Source: Eucommia ulmoides (taxonomy: Eukaryota > Streptophyta > Magnoliopsida > Garryales > Eucommiaceae). Taken from it: 64,000 nucleotides of DNA. The number at the start of each line of letters is the position of its first letter. Within the stretch, counting starts at the first letter, position 1. The DNA is taken from positions 9,867,726-9,931,725 of the forward strand of contig CM028327.1 of NCBI GenBank assembly GCA_016647705.1, written 5' to 3'. This document shows, piece by piece, positions 1 through 18,598 of this stretch. The notes under the pieces are model-generated. The model worked only from the letters and a program-made list of their open reading frames with translations. It was not told where the DNA came from and searched no databases. The translations under genes were made by a program, and so were the position numbers.

Positions 1-862
1 GACTTAGGCGACAATGAATTTGGTGGGCCGATGCAACGGCAGGATAGGCAGTGGGCAGGATAAGAGGTGTCTCGTCGTGATTATTGAAGTAATAAAGGTC
101 ATTTTTCTCACGCCCTACGCCAATCGTCTTCTGTGTTTCAAATCTTGGATAATGACAGAATCAGGAAAGAAGCAAACAGAAAAATGAAGTTGTTGAATAA
201 GCTTACTAACTGATATCAAATTAAAAGCAAAAGAGGGAATATACAACACAAAGGATAAAGAGAAAAAGGGTGAAAATTCCAGTGTCAATACCACGAACAG
301 GGACGGTGGAACCATCAGCAACAGTAATAGAGATTAATGAGGGAGATGATTGAATATGCGTAAATAGAGAAGAGGTACCTGATATGTGATCAGTGGCAGC
401 AGAGTCTATGATCCAAGGTATAGAAGTGAAAAGATGAAAAGAAAGACATACAATAGGGTTACCTCGTTGAGCCAGCAAAGTAATTGGGGTAGATGTCTGC
501 TTGGACTCCTTAAACTGGAGGAACTGAACATACTCATCATTAAAAATTGTCTTGGGAGTTGAAGAGTTGGATGCTGAAACGGGAGCACCTTGATTAGAAG
601 TTGTCACATGAACATACTTAGGAGAACGACCAACTCTGTACCAACAAGTATCTTGGGTATGGTTTGCCTTGCCACAAAATGAGCACCGATGATGTTGATT
701 GCGACAATGGCCACCTCGGCCACCTCGAAATTCATTACTACGACTTCCTCGATCACCTCGTTTCCCTTGATCGATAACAACTTGTACAACTTTGGACCAT
801 TGTAAGTAATTGGTCTCATTTAACTTGTGGGTTGTTAACGGTTGGGAGATAGTCGTCGACAT
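1..862 (-). pseudogene. copia gag-protease-pre-integrase remnant
   Basis: The frame starting at 862 opens with a gag-like N terminus (motif LNETNYLQWSKVV). It then jumps straight to an RGGRGG linker and a CCHC zinc knuckle (CSFCGKANHTQDTC). The protease active-site region follows (WIIDSAATDHISG, with D-S-A in place of the usual D-S-G). A second frame at 321-115 continues with LISVSKL and a pre-integrase segment, and a third frame carries on toward base 1, so there are at least two frameshifts. The middle of gag, normally about 200 residues, is missing. The identification rests on the zinc knuckle and the protease motif. The copy is defective. Confidence 0.82.
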
Positions 863-1625
863 TAGTTCCCGCCAATACAACAACAAATACAAAAACAACT
901 TGACAAGGGAAACAAACCAACAACACAAACAACTGTAGGGCTTAAATGAAGAACATTATAAGCGGAACAATACTCAAACAATGCTCACAAACATTCGGGA
1001 CATTAGATCTGGTCCAGAATACTTTCACAAATCTGGACAATCAAACGAATAGTACTCATGAACAATACTTTCTCAAATCTGGTCCAAAATACTCTCAAAT
1101 TTGGACAATCTGAACAATACTCATGAACAAAACCCTTGTGTGACCATCGGATCCGGAAAAAGGCAGCAGCAACGAAGGCCGTGAGTCTCGATTTCGGCCA
1201 ATCGACGGACGGCGAGGCACCGGTGATGGTTGGCGAAGGTCGGCGACGTCTAAGGAGACGGTGGCGACGTCAAAGGAGACAGTGGCGACGTGGACGACGT
1301 CGATAGTGGACAGCGACGACGGGGACAACGTCAATGGTGGACAACGAGTAGAGGATCTGATTCACGATGATGGTAGGGCTTTGTTTTGGGGACGACGATG
1401 GGTAGTGGAGGCTCGGAATGGCCTGGACAACGGCGGCAAGGCTCAGTATAGCCTAGACAATGGTGGATCTGAGTGTTTGGTAGGCGGCGGCGGCGGCTGC
1501 GAGGGTTTGTGGGCTGCTAGAGTTTCAGGAAAAAAAAAAATTTGTACGAACAGTAGGCAGGGGAAAAAAAATTTAAAAAAAAAAAGTAGTTTGAACAGAT
1601 CTATGGAATCAATCTCTCATAACCT
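863..1625 (-). other. Leader of the copia element
   Basis: This stretch between the PBS and the gag start has no convincing coding content. It holds an imperfect tandem duplication near 1010-1130, with the repeated words CAAATCTGG and CTCATGAACAA. It also holds a GC-rich, GACGACGT-rich block at about 1190-1500, where open frames occur on both strands by composition alone. Confidence 0.5.
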
Positions 1626-1638
1626 GCTCTCGATGCCA
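1626..1638 (-). other. tRNA-iMet primer binding site of the copia element
   Basis: The plus strand reads GCTCTCGATGCCA. Its complement resembles the plant initiator-methionine PBS TGGTATCAGAGC with one extra base and one change. It touches the LTR end, as expected. Confidence 0.7.
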
Positions 1639-1796
1639 TGTTAAAGTAAAAAAGTGATATGAAAAGAATGAAAAGGTTTAACCATTGTGTTAGCCTTTCC
1701 CTTTATTTATAATAAAAACGAAGAAACAATACAGCAAACCCTAAATCGTACAGGAAACCCTAAATAATACAGGAAAGACAGAAATATCCTTTAACA
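1639..1796 (-). repeat. 5' LTR of the copia element (158 bp)
   Basis: In window orientation it begins TGTTAAAG and ends CTTTAACA, the standard TG...CA ends inside a perfect 8-bp terminal inverted repeat. It directly abuts the primer binding site. Its length of about 150 bp fits short-LTR copia lineages. The AT-rich stretch with TTTATTTATAAT near 1700 may hold its promoter. Confidence 0.8.
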
Positions 1797-2024
1797 CCCT
1801 CCATCCAAAAAATGCCTTGGAGCCTAAACTCTATTTACATGTTATTCAACGTTCACAAAATAAACAATTATAATCATGCAAGGGGAAATTAGATTTCATG
1901 CTGCATCCAGATTGTGTTCTACCAAATACAAATAGCTAAAGTTGACCAGAAACACTGCAATAAATCTGCTTACTAATATAAAAGATATTAATATATATAT
2001 ATATATACACACACATATATTTAC

Positions 2025-8862
<6,838 letters not shown>

Positions 8863-9530
8863 GTGGCGCTGTGATCGACGTTGGGGAGCCAATTTTCAAG
8901 ATCTATTGACCAAGCCTTCAACCACAAAAAACAAACACAAATTACAAAAATTAAGCAACGTTTCCCCGGTATAAGTAAATATTTCACCCAAAAATTACCA
9001 ATCACAAAATGCGTACGATAATTGAACACATTTAACAAACCAAAATATTCATACAATGAAGCGGGGATCAGACTCAAGGCAACACATGAACGTCTTCACA
9101 CAGCCAAGTACGCTTCAAATCCAGAGCATCTAAAACTCAATTCACAAACAATAAACCAACGTTTCAATGCGATAAGTGAATATTTCAACCAACAATATTG
9201 TATATGAGAATTGAACATAGTTATCATCAAAATCATCAAAACCCAAATGAATTCAAATTATAAACCTCAAACCCAAAAATTCAATTGTAGAATGCGTCAA
9301 ACATAGAAACCCAAATCAACAAAAAACGCCAAGAAAGAAAAAACAATTTCAAACTACTAATCGCTTTGCAAACACTTTCATACCAGGGATTGGATTAAAT
9401 GAAGAAATGTATGAACAGATTGATCTGTTGGCTCAAATTTGATGAAAATTTACGACAACTAACAGATCTGGAAGAAACAGATAAAGCGAAACCCTAAATT
9501 TCGCGACCTCTTCAAAGAAAGATTTGTTAG
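8863..9530 (-). promoter_or_regulatory. Probable KIN13A 5' UTR with a leader intron
   Basis: No ORF here looks real. Read on the minus strand, an AGGGTTTCG-type leader segment at about 9500-9385 ends in CCCTG|GTATGA, a plausible donor. A plausible acceptor, TTTTTTGTGGTTGAAG, lies close upstream of the start codon near 8915. A leader intron of about 0.45 kb would fit, but this is inferred from splice-like words only. Confidence 0.4.
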
Positions 9531-10221
9531 TTCATGCATTAAGCAATGTAAAAAGAGATACAACAACAATCTGTGTATGTATGTATGTATTATCTATCTC
9601 TATCGTTATGTAATTAGATTTAAAATTTAAATTATTTGTGTGGACTATTATACCCCTGCCAATTATTAGAATTGTATGGAAGTTAATTATCATAACTGCC
9701 CTTAAAAAATAGGAAATTTTTTTTCTTATGCTAAAAGCGTATGATAAACACTTCAAAAATTAAATTTTGAATGCATTAAATCGATATAAAAGAATACGCT
9801 CTTAAAGCACCGAGAAAGATAATTAATCGAGATACACCTAAGCGATCTGGATATACTATACCGTAACACCAAAAAAAAAAAAGCAACTATTGTCCCTCTT
9901 AGAGGGTAAAATGAACAATAAATTGATATTTAATGTGTGATACGAGTGAAATACACGAACTACTAAATTTAACAGATTTGTTTGTATTACAATTTGGGAT
10001 GAAGTAACGGAGAATTAAATACAATTTTCTTTGTTGAGGAGTAAAAAGTGTTTTGCGCATATACTAGAGAGGACAAAATACAATTTTCCTTTATTAATTG
10101 AATCTCGGTCGTCACCACTGTTAAATTCGTGTTGCATATTGATTACTTGATAATTTCTAAATTACTATTTTTTTAATCAAATGAGTTACTCCACTTAGTA
10201 ATTGAAACCTCTTAACATGGT

Positions 10222-10811
10222 TAGGGGTGGTTATGGGTCGGCTCGGCTGAGCTCGAGCCAGGTTAGTTAGGGTATTACAAAAAAATATTACCCTAGTCCA
10301 GCCCAGCCCTATGATCAGGCCTATTTTCATACCCAAGTCTGGCCCTATAATTTTTTAAAAATTTAAACATAAACACTAAAATATAAACACGAACACTAAA
10401 ACATAAAAGCAATCAACGACAAGGCGAGACTCGTGAGGAAGAAAAGTAATCGACGCCGAACGAAATCGGGGAATAGGAGTGATTGGCAGTGAAGGAACGT
10501 GATAGACTGTAGCGGCAAGGAAATACAGGCAGAGGGGATGGATGTTTAGGGAATGAAGATCGAAAAGGTAGGCACAAGGCAATAAGCGGCAGATGAAATG
10601 AAATGAACTAGGGTTAGGTTATATATATATATATAATTTTTTTTTTAATTAATCCTCGGGTCGAGTCGGGTAGACCCTAAACAAATTTGATTGAGCTATC
10701 AGGCTTGAAAAATCAAAGCCCAAACCCTATCTATAGGCTTAAAACTAAAACTCAAGCCCTAAAAAAATAGGGTCGGGTTGGACAGACTAAATGGACCCAT
10801 GACCAACCTTA
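10222..10811. mobile_element. Non-autonomous hAT-like element
   Basis: The left end is TAGGGGTGGTTATGGGTC. The inverted right end is TAAGGTTGGTCATGGGTC. Flanks are AACATGGT (10214-10221) and AATATGGT (10812-10819), an 8-bp duplication with one change, the hAT length. The interior has (TA)n and GTCGAGTCGGG-type words but no transposase. Confidence 0.78.
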
Positions 10812-12029
10812 AATATGGTATCAAAACCAAGGGTATGGAAATTCATCTGTCATTCCCTTATAGTCAAATCATACGTGTAAGTGGGTTGCACATATCTCAT
10901 CATTCCTCCATAATTAAATCATTCGTGCAAGTTGGGGTTACATTTAAAATAGGGTATTATATTCTTGTTCCACATCGATCACTTGAAAGTTTCCAAATCA
11001 CTATATAAGTCAACTGAATTACTCAACTTGATACTATAATAGTTTTAAGTTGGAATCTTCTAACAGCCCTGACCTGCACAAAGTGAATTTGCTACTATAT
11101 ATTAAGAGAGTGTTTTTATTATCACAAATTTTATATTTTTTTTAAAAAAAACATGTTACGCGTGAGTCTCAAATATCTATATTCAATAAATATATAGATA
11201 GATATAGAGTGGATAACTTTAAAAATATCAAATTCTCAATAATTTGAGTAACAATAATTTTTTTCTTTAATCTCAGTATTTTTCGTTTTATCTACAAAAA
11301 TTCAATAATGATGTCGAGTGTTATTATTACGTTATATTTTAAAGAAATTATCACCTGTACAATTACAAAAAAAAAAAAAAAGAAAAAAAAAGAAAGAAAA
11401 GGACATTGTTATTTTAAAATAAATACAAATTTAAAAAGAGAAAAAGAATAATGATTAATAAAAATCTTATTATAGGAAACACCCATACAAGGGAAGAACT
11501 TTTTAAGAATTTATATTCACAATCAAACAAATAAAATTTAAAAATCCTTTTTAAAAAAATAAATAAATCATTCTTCAATTATAATTTATAAACCGAACAA
11601 TTTTTTTTTTAAGTATTCCAAAATAATTTTTGAAACCTAAATAAATAATTTTTTTCTCACTAAGAATTATATATATTTTTTTTCAAAATAAATTTTTCCA
11701 AGAAGGGAAAAGGGCAATTTCGGAAAACTAAATATATTCTTGATACTCTATTTAAGGTGAGGGGTCATGTATGTGTGATTAAAAAACTGGCAACATTAAT
11801 AATAATAATAATAATAATAAATACAATTAATATTTTATTTATTTATTTATAACTAAATCGAAAATGGTCAGGCGGCATTCATGAAAAATGCAGATTCTAG
11901 TTTACTTACAGACACATGTTTGCTTTACCTCTAATTACCATTTTGCCCTTTATGCACATTTTTTTTATATATATTAATAATTTTCGGTGTTTAAAAGTAC
12001 TATATTAATTTTTTAATTTAAAATATTTT

Positions 12030-12245
12030 AAAAATAATTAATTAAATATAAATATAAAATTTAAATGATACAAAAATATAATTTAATTTGACTGTGGGAT
12101 GTAACAATTTTGAGCGGAAATATTTTTTCATCCATTTTGCTTATATTCAATCTCATCCATCCATTCTGCTTAAATCAATTTCAACCGTTAATAAAAAGAT
12201 ATTTTACAAAAATCGTGGATCATATAGAATTTTTAGACTTGGTTT
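12030..12245 (+). repeat. Dispersed repeat, copy 1
   Basis: This stretch shares long segments with 28080-28290: ATAAAATTTAAATG/GGATAC, ATATAATTTAATTT, CATCCATYMTKCTTAAATCA and AAAGATATTTTA. No ends or duplication could be defined. Confidence 0.5.
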
Positions 12246-13604
12246 GATTTTATTTTATTTTATTTTTTCCCTTTTAGGGGACTAAAATATTGCATATATT
12301 TCAGTGATATGCCTGAATTTTTTGCCTTGGGAAGGTGGAAATATATATATATATATATATAAGTATGTGTAGTGGTCTTTGAGAATAATCACAAAATAAT
12401 AATAATAATAATAATTAATTAAGAATAAATAATTTGTTTATGTTTTGTTCTCTAAGTTTTAGATTTTTTTTTAATTTTTATTTTTGAAAAAAAAAGGAGT
12501 TATTTCAATTTTTTTATATTTTAATTTTTTTAAAAATAAAAATACAAATCTTAAAATTGAGACAGTATATAGACATTACTTCTAAATTTATGTGTAGTTA
12601 TAAATTATAATTGTAGATTTGGTTATTTTTATTATTTATCAAATTATTTTTTATTATAAAATTTAACCAAATAAATTTTTATTATTAATTTATAAAAAAT
12701 AATTTTCAATTGCAAAATCAAATACACATAATTTGGTACAACCATGGGCCTAACCTACCCATATGATGCCTTGACGTAGACTTCTTTTTAAATTGATAAT
12801 GAAAACTTGCTTTAGCTTAAAGCATGCAATGCATGTGTCCTCTTCATCTACATATTGCATCAACCATAACAAATTCAATAATTAATTTATGATTTATGTG
12901 GTTATCTCACTCATTAAATATTATATTTCATCTAAATGGGAAAATATTTGATTTGAAAAAAAAAGTGTGATTTGATTAATAAATAGACCTAAAAAAACTT
13001 GGGAAAAACATAAATGGGCAGTGACGGACCTACAACATTGATTTGGGGTGTTTTTTTTTTTTAGATGCATATTAGATATTTAAAATTTAATTCATTTCAA
13101 CCAAATAGGACAATTTTAAAAACTAGCGTCTAAGGCAAGGCAGATGTACTACATGTTAAACTAATATATGTCATCCAAAAATTTTATTGTAACCCGCCCT
13201 TTTTTCAGAAATATTACATTAAACACCCAAATTTCTCAAAAAAATACACAAAGACCCCCAAAGACATGCCTAGAAATTGTCCTCCAATTGAGTAATAACA
13301 CCAAATCAATTACTATATTAGTTAAGAACTTAAAATTATTCTTGAAATTTTAAAAAAATGTTTTTTCTCAATAATTCTGTTCTAGAAAATTGTTTTTCTT
13401 GGGGAATAAGAAATAAAAACAACCTATCATAAAAATTAAAGATGCCCCATTAATTACGAAAAATACAAAAAAATATAGGCCTCACATTCATAACAAACTT
13501 CTTAGTTTCAACTAAGTTTATAAATTGACTGATCAAAATCACAATTTTTGTCCATCAATTATTTCATATTAAATAAATAAATAAAACAAATTACGGTTTG
13601 GACA

Positions 13605-14154
13605 ATGGCGACTGAGAAACAAGCGATGGTGGTTGGAGTCGATGATAGTCAACACAGTTTTTATGCATTGGAATGGACAATAGACCATTTCTTTGCTCCT
13701 CCTCCTTCTTCTCCTTTTAGGCTTGTTATTGTCCATGCTAAATCTATTCCTACATCTGTTCTCAGTCTCCCTGGACCTGGTACTTAAAAAACGCATACAA
13801 TTTCATTATTGGATTATAGTATGTTTAACTTACAATTTGAAGACCTTAAATTGTTGTTTTGAATTTTTCTACTGAATATACTGATTCAATCAAATTTTCA
13901 TCACAATGAATATACTCAAAATAGAATAAATAAAGAGAATACTTGTTTACAACATTATTGCAATCTTATAAAAAATATTAATTTATGTTTCTATTATGGT
14001 TTTTTATTGTAAATTTAGAATATAAATAAAAATTAAAAATGTAGACATTTTAAAAATATATATGTTAATTAGTGGAGGAGGACACCCCTAAGATCAACCT
14101 GAGAGATGATTAGTCGAGATGTGCGTAAAGTGACCTGTAGACACTTTATCGTAG

Positions 14155-14221
<67 letters not shown>

Positions 14222-15346
14222 GTGTGTGTGTGTGTGTTTATTTTAATGAGAAAATACATGCAGGTGCTGCTGATGTGATATCACTTGTTGAAGGTGACAT
14301 GAAGAGGACAGCTGAAAGGATTGTCAAAAAAACCAAAGAATTATGCTCCCAAAAATCAGTAAGCAAGTTTTGAAAATTCACTTTTGATCCCAATATTTTT
14401 ATAAAAACAAAAGATATATAGAATGTAGCCCCAACAAATAATTTGAATCCATAGTTAATTTATGGAGTTAATTACAATATTTGACCTAAAGGTTGAGAAT
14501 AGTATTAATTTGATCACTAATATTTATTTATTTTTCAATCAAACCCCTAAAAATTCAATCAAGCCGCCTCTTTCAATCAAGAACTCACGTTAACCATTTC
14601 AGGACATAATTAGAACATCAACGATAAAATTGAAATGATGTTGAATATTTCGAGATCTGAATGACATGATTCGATCTGTGTAGATGGAGGATGTGACAGT
14701 GGAAGTGGTGGAAGGCGACGCCAGAAATGTCATATGCGAAGCAGTAGAAAAGTACAGGGCATCTGTCCTGGTTTTGGGAAGCCACGGTTATGGAGCTTTC
14801 AAGAGGTAACTACATTTTATTTATTTTTTATGCCTTATGATATGTTTGGTAGGATGGAAAAGTGAAAGAAAAGGAAGACGTGGACAAAAATTGAGAAAGA
14901 ATATCAGTTTTCATGTGTTTGGTATAAAAAAAGTGAAAAGAATTCTCATTCTTTCAAAAGTGAGAGAAATCGTGGGTGGAAAAAGATTTTACAAATTTCC
15001 CTCATGTTCAAAATATAAAATAATCTGTTTTATCACTTTTTTATGGTAGAATAGTAATTCACTTAAAACAATGATTATGTTTTTTTCATTCACAATTATT
15101 AAATAATAAAAATATCTCCACAAGAGTAAAATCAATTTTCATATATTAACGATAGATATGATATCCATATATCTGTGTTTCACTATGCTTTTTTATCCTT
15201 CTTGCCAAATAGAACATAAATTTGCATCCACATTTTTGAAAATCTTTGTTATTTGTAGGGCGGTTTTGGGCAGTGTAAGCGACTATTGCTCCCACCACGC
15301 TCATTGCTCCGTGATGATCGTGAAGAAGCCGAAGAACAAAAATTGA
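13605..15346 (+). CDS. Universal stress protein A-like (USP domain) protein
   Basis: There are four exons with consistent phases: 13605-13779, 14264-14358, 14684-14805 and 15259-15346, giving 159 residues. The start MATEKQAMVVGVDDSQHS has the USP first strand and the Asp-containing nucleotide-site segment. The C terminus holds the complete ATP-binding pattern G-2X-G-9X-G-S (GSHG...GS, spanning exons 3 and 4), then VSDYCSHHAHCSVMIVK. Plant USP proteins of this size are small cytosolic or nuclear ATP-binding proteins linked to hypoxia, drought and salt response; the exact role here is not predictable. Intron 1 carries an AT microsatellite and a SINE fragment. Nothing looks broken. The GTACTT donor of exon 1 is weak but keeps the frame. 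Confidence 0.92.
14083..14156 (+). mobile_element. 5'-truncated SINE fragment in the USP intron
   Basis: It matches the 3' half of the full SINE at 30108-30345: CACCC-TAAGATC, GATTAGTCGAGATG, then GTGACCTG-AGACA and a TTTATCG end. Here the 3' tail runs straight into (TA)n instead of an A-rich tail. Confidence 0.6.
14157..14237. repeat. (TA)n plus (TG)n microsatellite
   Basis: About 60 bp of TA dinucleotides are followed by a short TG run inside USP intron 1, likely grown from the SINE tail. Confidence 0.85.
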
Positions 15347-15586
15347 GCCATGGGAGTTTCTATGCTTTGTCTTATGGATAATTTGATCAATTATAAATAA
15401 TATTTGTTCAATTTTATATTTACTACTTTCAATAGTAATAAAAAGAAGACTTGGGAGAACACATATTGGTAACACAAAAAAGAGTTTGGGATATTTTGTT
15501 TCTTTTTATATGTAAATACTACTATATACCCTGTACCTAAAAGTACCAAATTAAAGGATAAAAAAATATTAACATCGAAAGAGTAA

Positions 15587-16016
15587 GGTGGCGTTTGGTT
15601 AGTGTTTTTGCTTTTCTGTTTCTACTTCCAAAAACTAAGTTGAGAATTTTGTTTCTGGTCTAGAGTATTTTGGGAATAAAATTTATGTTTGGTAAGGATC
15701 ATTATCTTGCAATTATTTATTTTAATTTATGAGAGTATAAATAAGAAACACATTTGGTTGCAACATTTGTTCCTTTTTTTTAATTAAATGTATGGTGACC
15801 TGCGGGCTAGTGGTGGCCAGTAGGGTACGTAGTAGTGGGATAGTTTTGCAGGAGTGAATAAAAATCAACATTTTTTTTTCTCAAATTCTTAAGGAATTCA
15901 AGAATTACTCCTAAAATTTTAGAAACAAAAACACGCTGCTATACATTAATCCCAATTTTTTGGGAGCAAAAATTTAAACAAAAATCATAAAACAAAAATA
16001 GTAACCAAAAGAGGCC
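15587..16016. mobile_element. Tourist-like MITE downstream of the USP gene
   Basis: The left end GGTGGCGTTTGGTTAGTGTT mirrors the right end, which inverted reads GGCCTCTTTTGGTTACTATT. The interior also folds back (TTTTTGCTTTT versus its complement). TAA precedes the left end but TGC follows the right end, so the target duplication is not confirmed. Confidence 0.55.
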
Positions 16017-16061
16017 TGCGGTGCTAGAAATTGAGATTGCATGGTTTATAGTATTTGATCT

Positions 16062-16175
16062 CATCCTATAAAAATACCATTTTATGGAGTCCTGTAACTG
16101 TGATTTTTTTACATATGAGATGGTCCTTAGAAAGTTATTTTTGGAATTTTGGGACCTCTAAAAAAGTTTTCTCAA
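16062..16175 (+). repeat. Direct repeat, copy A, beside the Pack-MULE
   Basis: Shares ACTGTGATTTTTTTACAT-like, ATGAGATGGTC and TTTTTGGAAT segments with 19067-19180. The two copies lie outside the Pack-MULE, about 3 kb apart. Confidence 0.55.
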
Positions 16176-16713
16176 AATAAACTAGTATACACCTCATACT
16201 TAAAAACACTACATATCGAAGAAGAAGAAGAAGAACGAAGAAAGACGACGATGAAATACCCCACAAAATTGCGACGACAACGAACGACGAAGCTGCGACG
16301 ATGATGACCGACGAAGAAGACAGCGACGCTGCGACAATTTTCGAAGGAAGAAGTGACGAAGATGAAGAAGAGAAAGAAATGATTTGTCAAATGATACATG
16401 TTTCAAAAGGATTTCCAAATCATTCATTTGAGGCTTCAAGGGATTTTACAAGTCCACCCCTTCAACATCCAAACAAAGCATTTGCTAAAAATGAATTTTA
16501 AAATTCCTCCCCCAAATGAAATTCCTCCTATAATTCCCTTACCCAAACACAACCTAAATATGTAAATATATTTTATTAACAGTTTATTATTCAACAAACT
16601 CTAAATTAATGGCTAAAATTTTTGTAATAATGATGCCAAAAGTTTTCTACACAAATTTTGAAAGTGGCTAGACCCAAGCGTAAAATCTCACAACCCAATA
16701 GTAAAAAATAGTA

Positions 16714-18410
16714 GGGATAAAGATTTTTTTGGTCCCTGAGAAATACCTTGGATGTCCAATTGGCCCCTAAGAAATGCAATTCGACAATTTGGCCCTTGAC
16801 ATTTTAAAATAGTGTCCAATTGGCCCTTCAAGCGAATTATGTGAAGTCAATTTAACGATCAACGTTAGTTTAAGGGTATTTTGGTCTTTTCATTAATTAG
16901 AATTAGGGGATAAAGATCTTTTTGGTCCCTGAGAAATAACTTAGGTGTCCAATTGGCCCCTAAGAAATGCAATTCGACAATTTGGCTCTTGGCATTTCAA
17001 AATAGTGTCTAATTGGTCCTTCAAGCGAATTCTAAAACGAACACCACTACCAAAACGAATAACACTACCGACGAACACCGAAATAAAAAATGAAGAACAC
17101 TGCCGAACCTTGGGGTTTCGATTTCGATTTCGAAATCAAAACAGGAAATCGAAATCGAAGAACACCGTCGAACATCGCCACCAAAACGATGAACACCATC
17201 GAAATCGAAATAGGAAATCAATTTCGAAAGTAGGTTTCGATTTCAATTTCGAAATTGAAACCGAAGAACATGGCACAAAGAACATCACCGAACACCACCA
17301 CCAAAACTACGAATACCGCCGAAATCGAACCTTAGGGTTTCAATTTCTATTTCAAAATCGAAACAGGAAATCGATTTCGATTTTGATTTCGAAATCGAAA
17401 TCGAAGAACACCGCCAAACATTGCCACCAAAACGACAAACACCATCGAAAGCGAGATAGGAAATCGATTTTGAAACTAGGTTTCGATTTCGATTTCGAAT
17501 TCGAAATCAAAACAGGAAATCGATTTCAATTTCGAAATCGAAACCAAAGAACATGGCACGAAGAACACCGCCGAACATCACCACCAAAATGACTAATACC
17601 GCCAAAATTAAACCTTAGGGTTTCGATTTCTATTTCGAAATCGAAACAGGAAATCGATTTCGAAATCGCCTCTCCGACCATCGTGAAGTTCCCACTCCCA
17701 TCCTTCGCCACCACCATATCAAATTTCGTCGCGTTCACCGCCTCCTGAAGCAACGCTCGGTCCTTCTTCTTAATCCACCTCGAATAACCAGTGCGGTATT
17801 CCGGGAACGTCTCTCTAGCGGGGGACTTCGGAGAAGACGACGACGAATTCAATTTCTTCAGAATTGCCAGAGAATTGCTCATAGCAGCGGTGAGGGAGAG
17901 CAGCGGCGGAGAAGAAGAAACCTAAAAAAAAATTAAAGAAAAAAAATATTTTTACCTCCTTAAGTTTTAACAAAATATGTAAATAGGTCCTATCTTATTA
18001 GTAAGCATGAAATGACGCATTTACCCTTGGCTAGACGTCATGTGCTTGTCACGCGACTTTTTCCATCCAAAATTCTTAAATTTTACTAATGGAATCCGAC
18101 TCAAGGGCCAATTGGACACTATTTTGAAATGTCAATGGTCAAATTGTCGAATTGCATTTTTTAGGGGTCAATTGGACACCCAAGGCATTTCTCAGAGACC
18201 AAAAAAATCTTTATCCCCTAATCTTAATGAATGAAAAGACTAAAATACCCTTAAACTAACGTTGACCGTTAGATTGACTTTACAGAATTCGCTTGAAGGG
18301 CCAATTGGACACTATTTTGAAATGTCAAGAGTCAAATTGTCGAATTGTATTTTTTAAGAGCCAATTGGACACCCAAAATATTTCTCAAGAACCAAAAAGG
18401 TCTTTATCCC
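16714..18410. mobile_element. Pack-MULE carrying a pectinesterase fragment
   Basis: The ends are GGGATAAAGA and its complement TCTTTATCCC. They are flanked by the exact 9-bp duplication AAAATAGTA (16705-16713 and 18411-18419). The terminal inverted repeats run some 200-330 bp (TGGTCCCTGAGAAATA, GTCCAATTGGCCC, CAATTCGACAATTTGG) and each is itself partly duplicated in tandem. The interior holds TTTCGAAATCGAAA-rich repeats at 17040-17650 and a host-gene fragment at 17664-17882. There is no transposase, so this is a non-autonomous Mutator-like element with captured sequence. Confidence 0.85.
17664..17882 (-). pseudogene. Captured pectin methylesterase fragment
   Basis: The minus frame from 17882 begins SNSLAILKKL, continues with YSRWIKKKDRALLQEAVNAT and then MVVAKDGSGNFTMVGEAI. 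The VVAKDGSGNF..VGEA block is the hallmark at the junction between the pro-region and the catalytic domain of plant type-I pectinesterases. Only about 70 residues are present. The catalytic residues, which lie further downstream in the family, are absent. It sits inside the Pack-MULE, so it is a transduplicated piece and not a functional gene. The frame then runs into TTTCGAAATCG repeats. Confidence 0.8.
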
Positions 18411-18557
18411 AAAATAGTACCTTTGAAAATGTCGTTAACAATCAAATAAAATGTTCTAAAATATTCCAAATATAAAATATTGTTTTAAACGGCTTCTGTT
18501 ATAATTGGCATTTAAAAAAAAATGGACGAAACGATAAAAAAAACAAACCATGCCAAT

Positions 18558-18598
<41 letters not shown>

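Larger units (their letters stand above)
1..1796 (-). mobile_element. Ty1/copia retrotransposon, 5' part, cut by the window edge
   Basis: On the minus strand the order is LTR (1796-1639), primer binding site (1638-1626), a long leader, then gag, protease and pre-integrase remnants running off the left edge at base 1. The second LTR is not in the window, so neither the insertion target duplication nor the age can be read. The element lies inside intron 8 of the kinesin-13A gene and in the same orientation as that gene. Coding parts are frameshifted and gag is internally deleted, so this copy cannot move by itself. Confidence 0.85.
9531..13604. other. Intergenic, AT-rich, no gene seen
   Basis: This is the spacer between the KIN13A promoter side and the stress-protein gene. 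I see no credible ORF. It holds the hAT-like element at 10222-10811, AAT microsatellites near 11795-11820 and 12395-12412, several poly-A/poly-T tracts and one copy of a dispersed repeat at 12030-12245. Confidence 0.7.

Noticed and set aside
1261..1644. 127-codon plus-strand ORF in the copia leader
   Set aside because: It lies in a GC-rich GACGACGT-repeat block with open frames on both strands, has no recognisable domain and runs into the PBS.
8863..8892. N-terminal extension of KIN13A (ten codons upstream)
   Set aside because: The first codon there is TTG; the ATG at 8862 matches the conserved MGGQMQ start.
16945..17592. 215-codon plus-strand ORF
   Set aside because: It consists of the TTTCGAAATCG repeat block of the Pack-MULE; the low-complexity protein has no family features.
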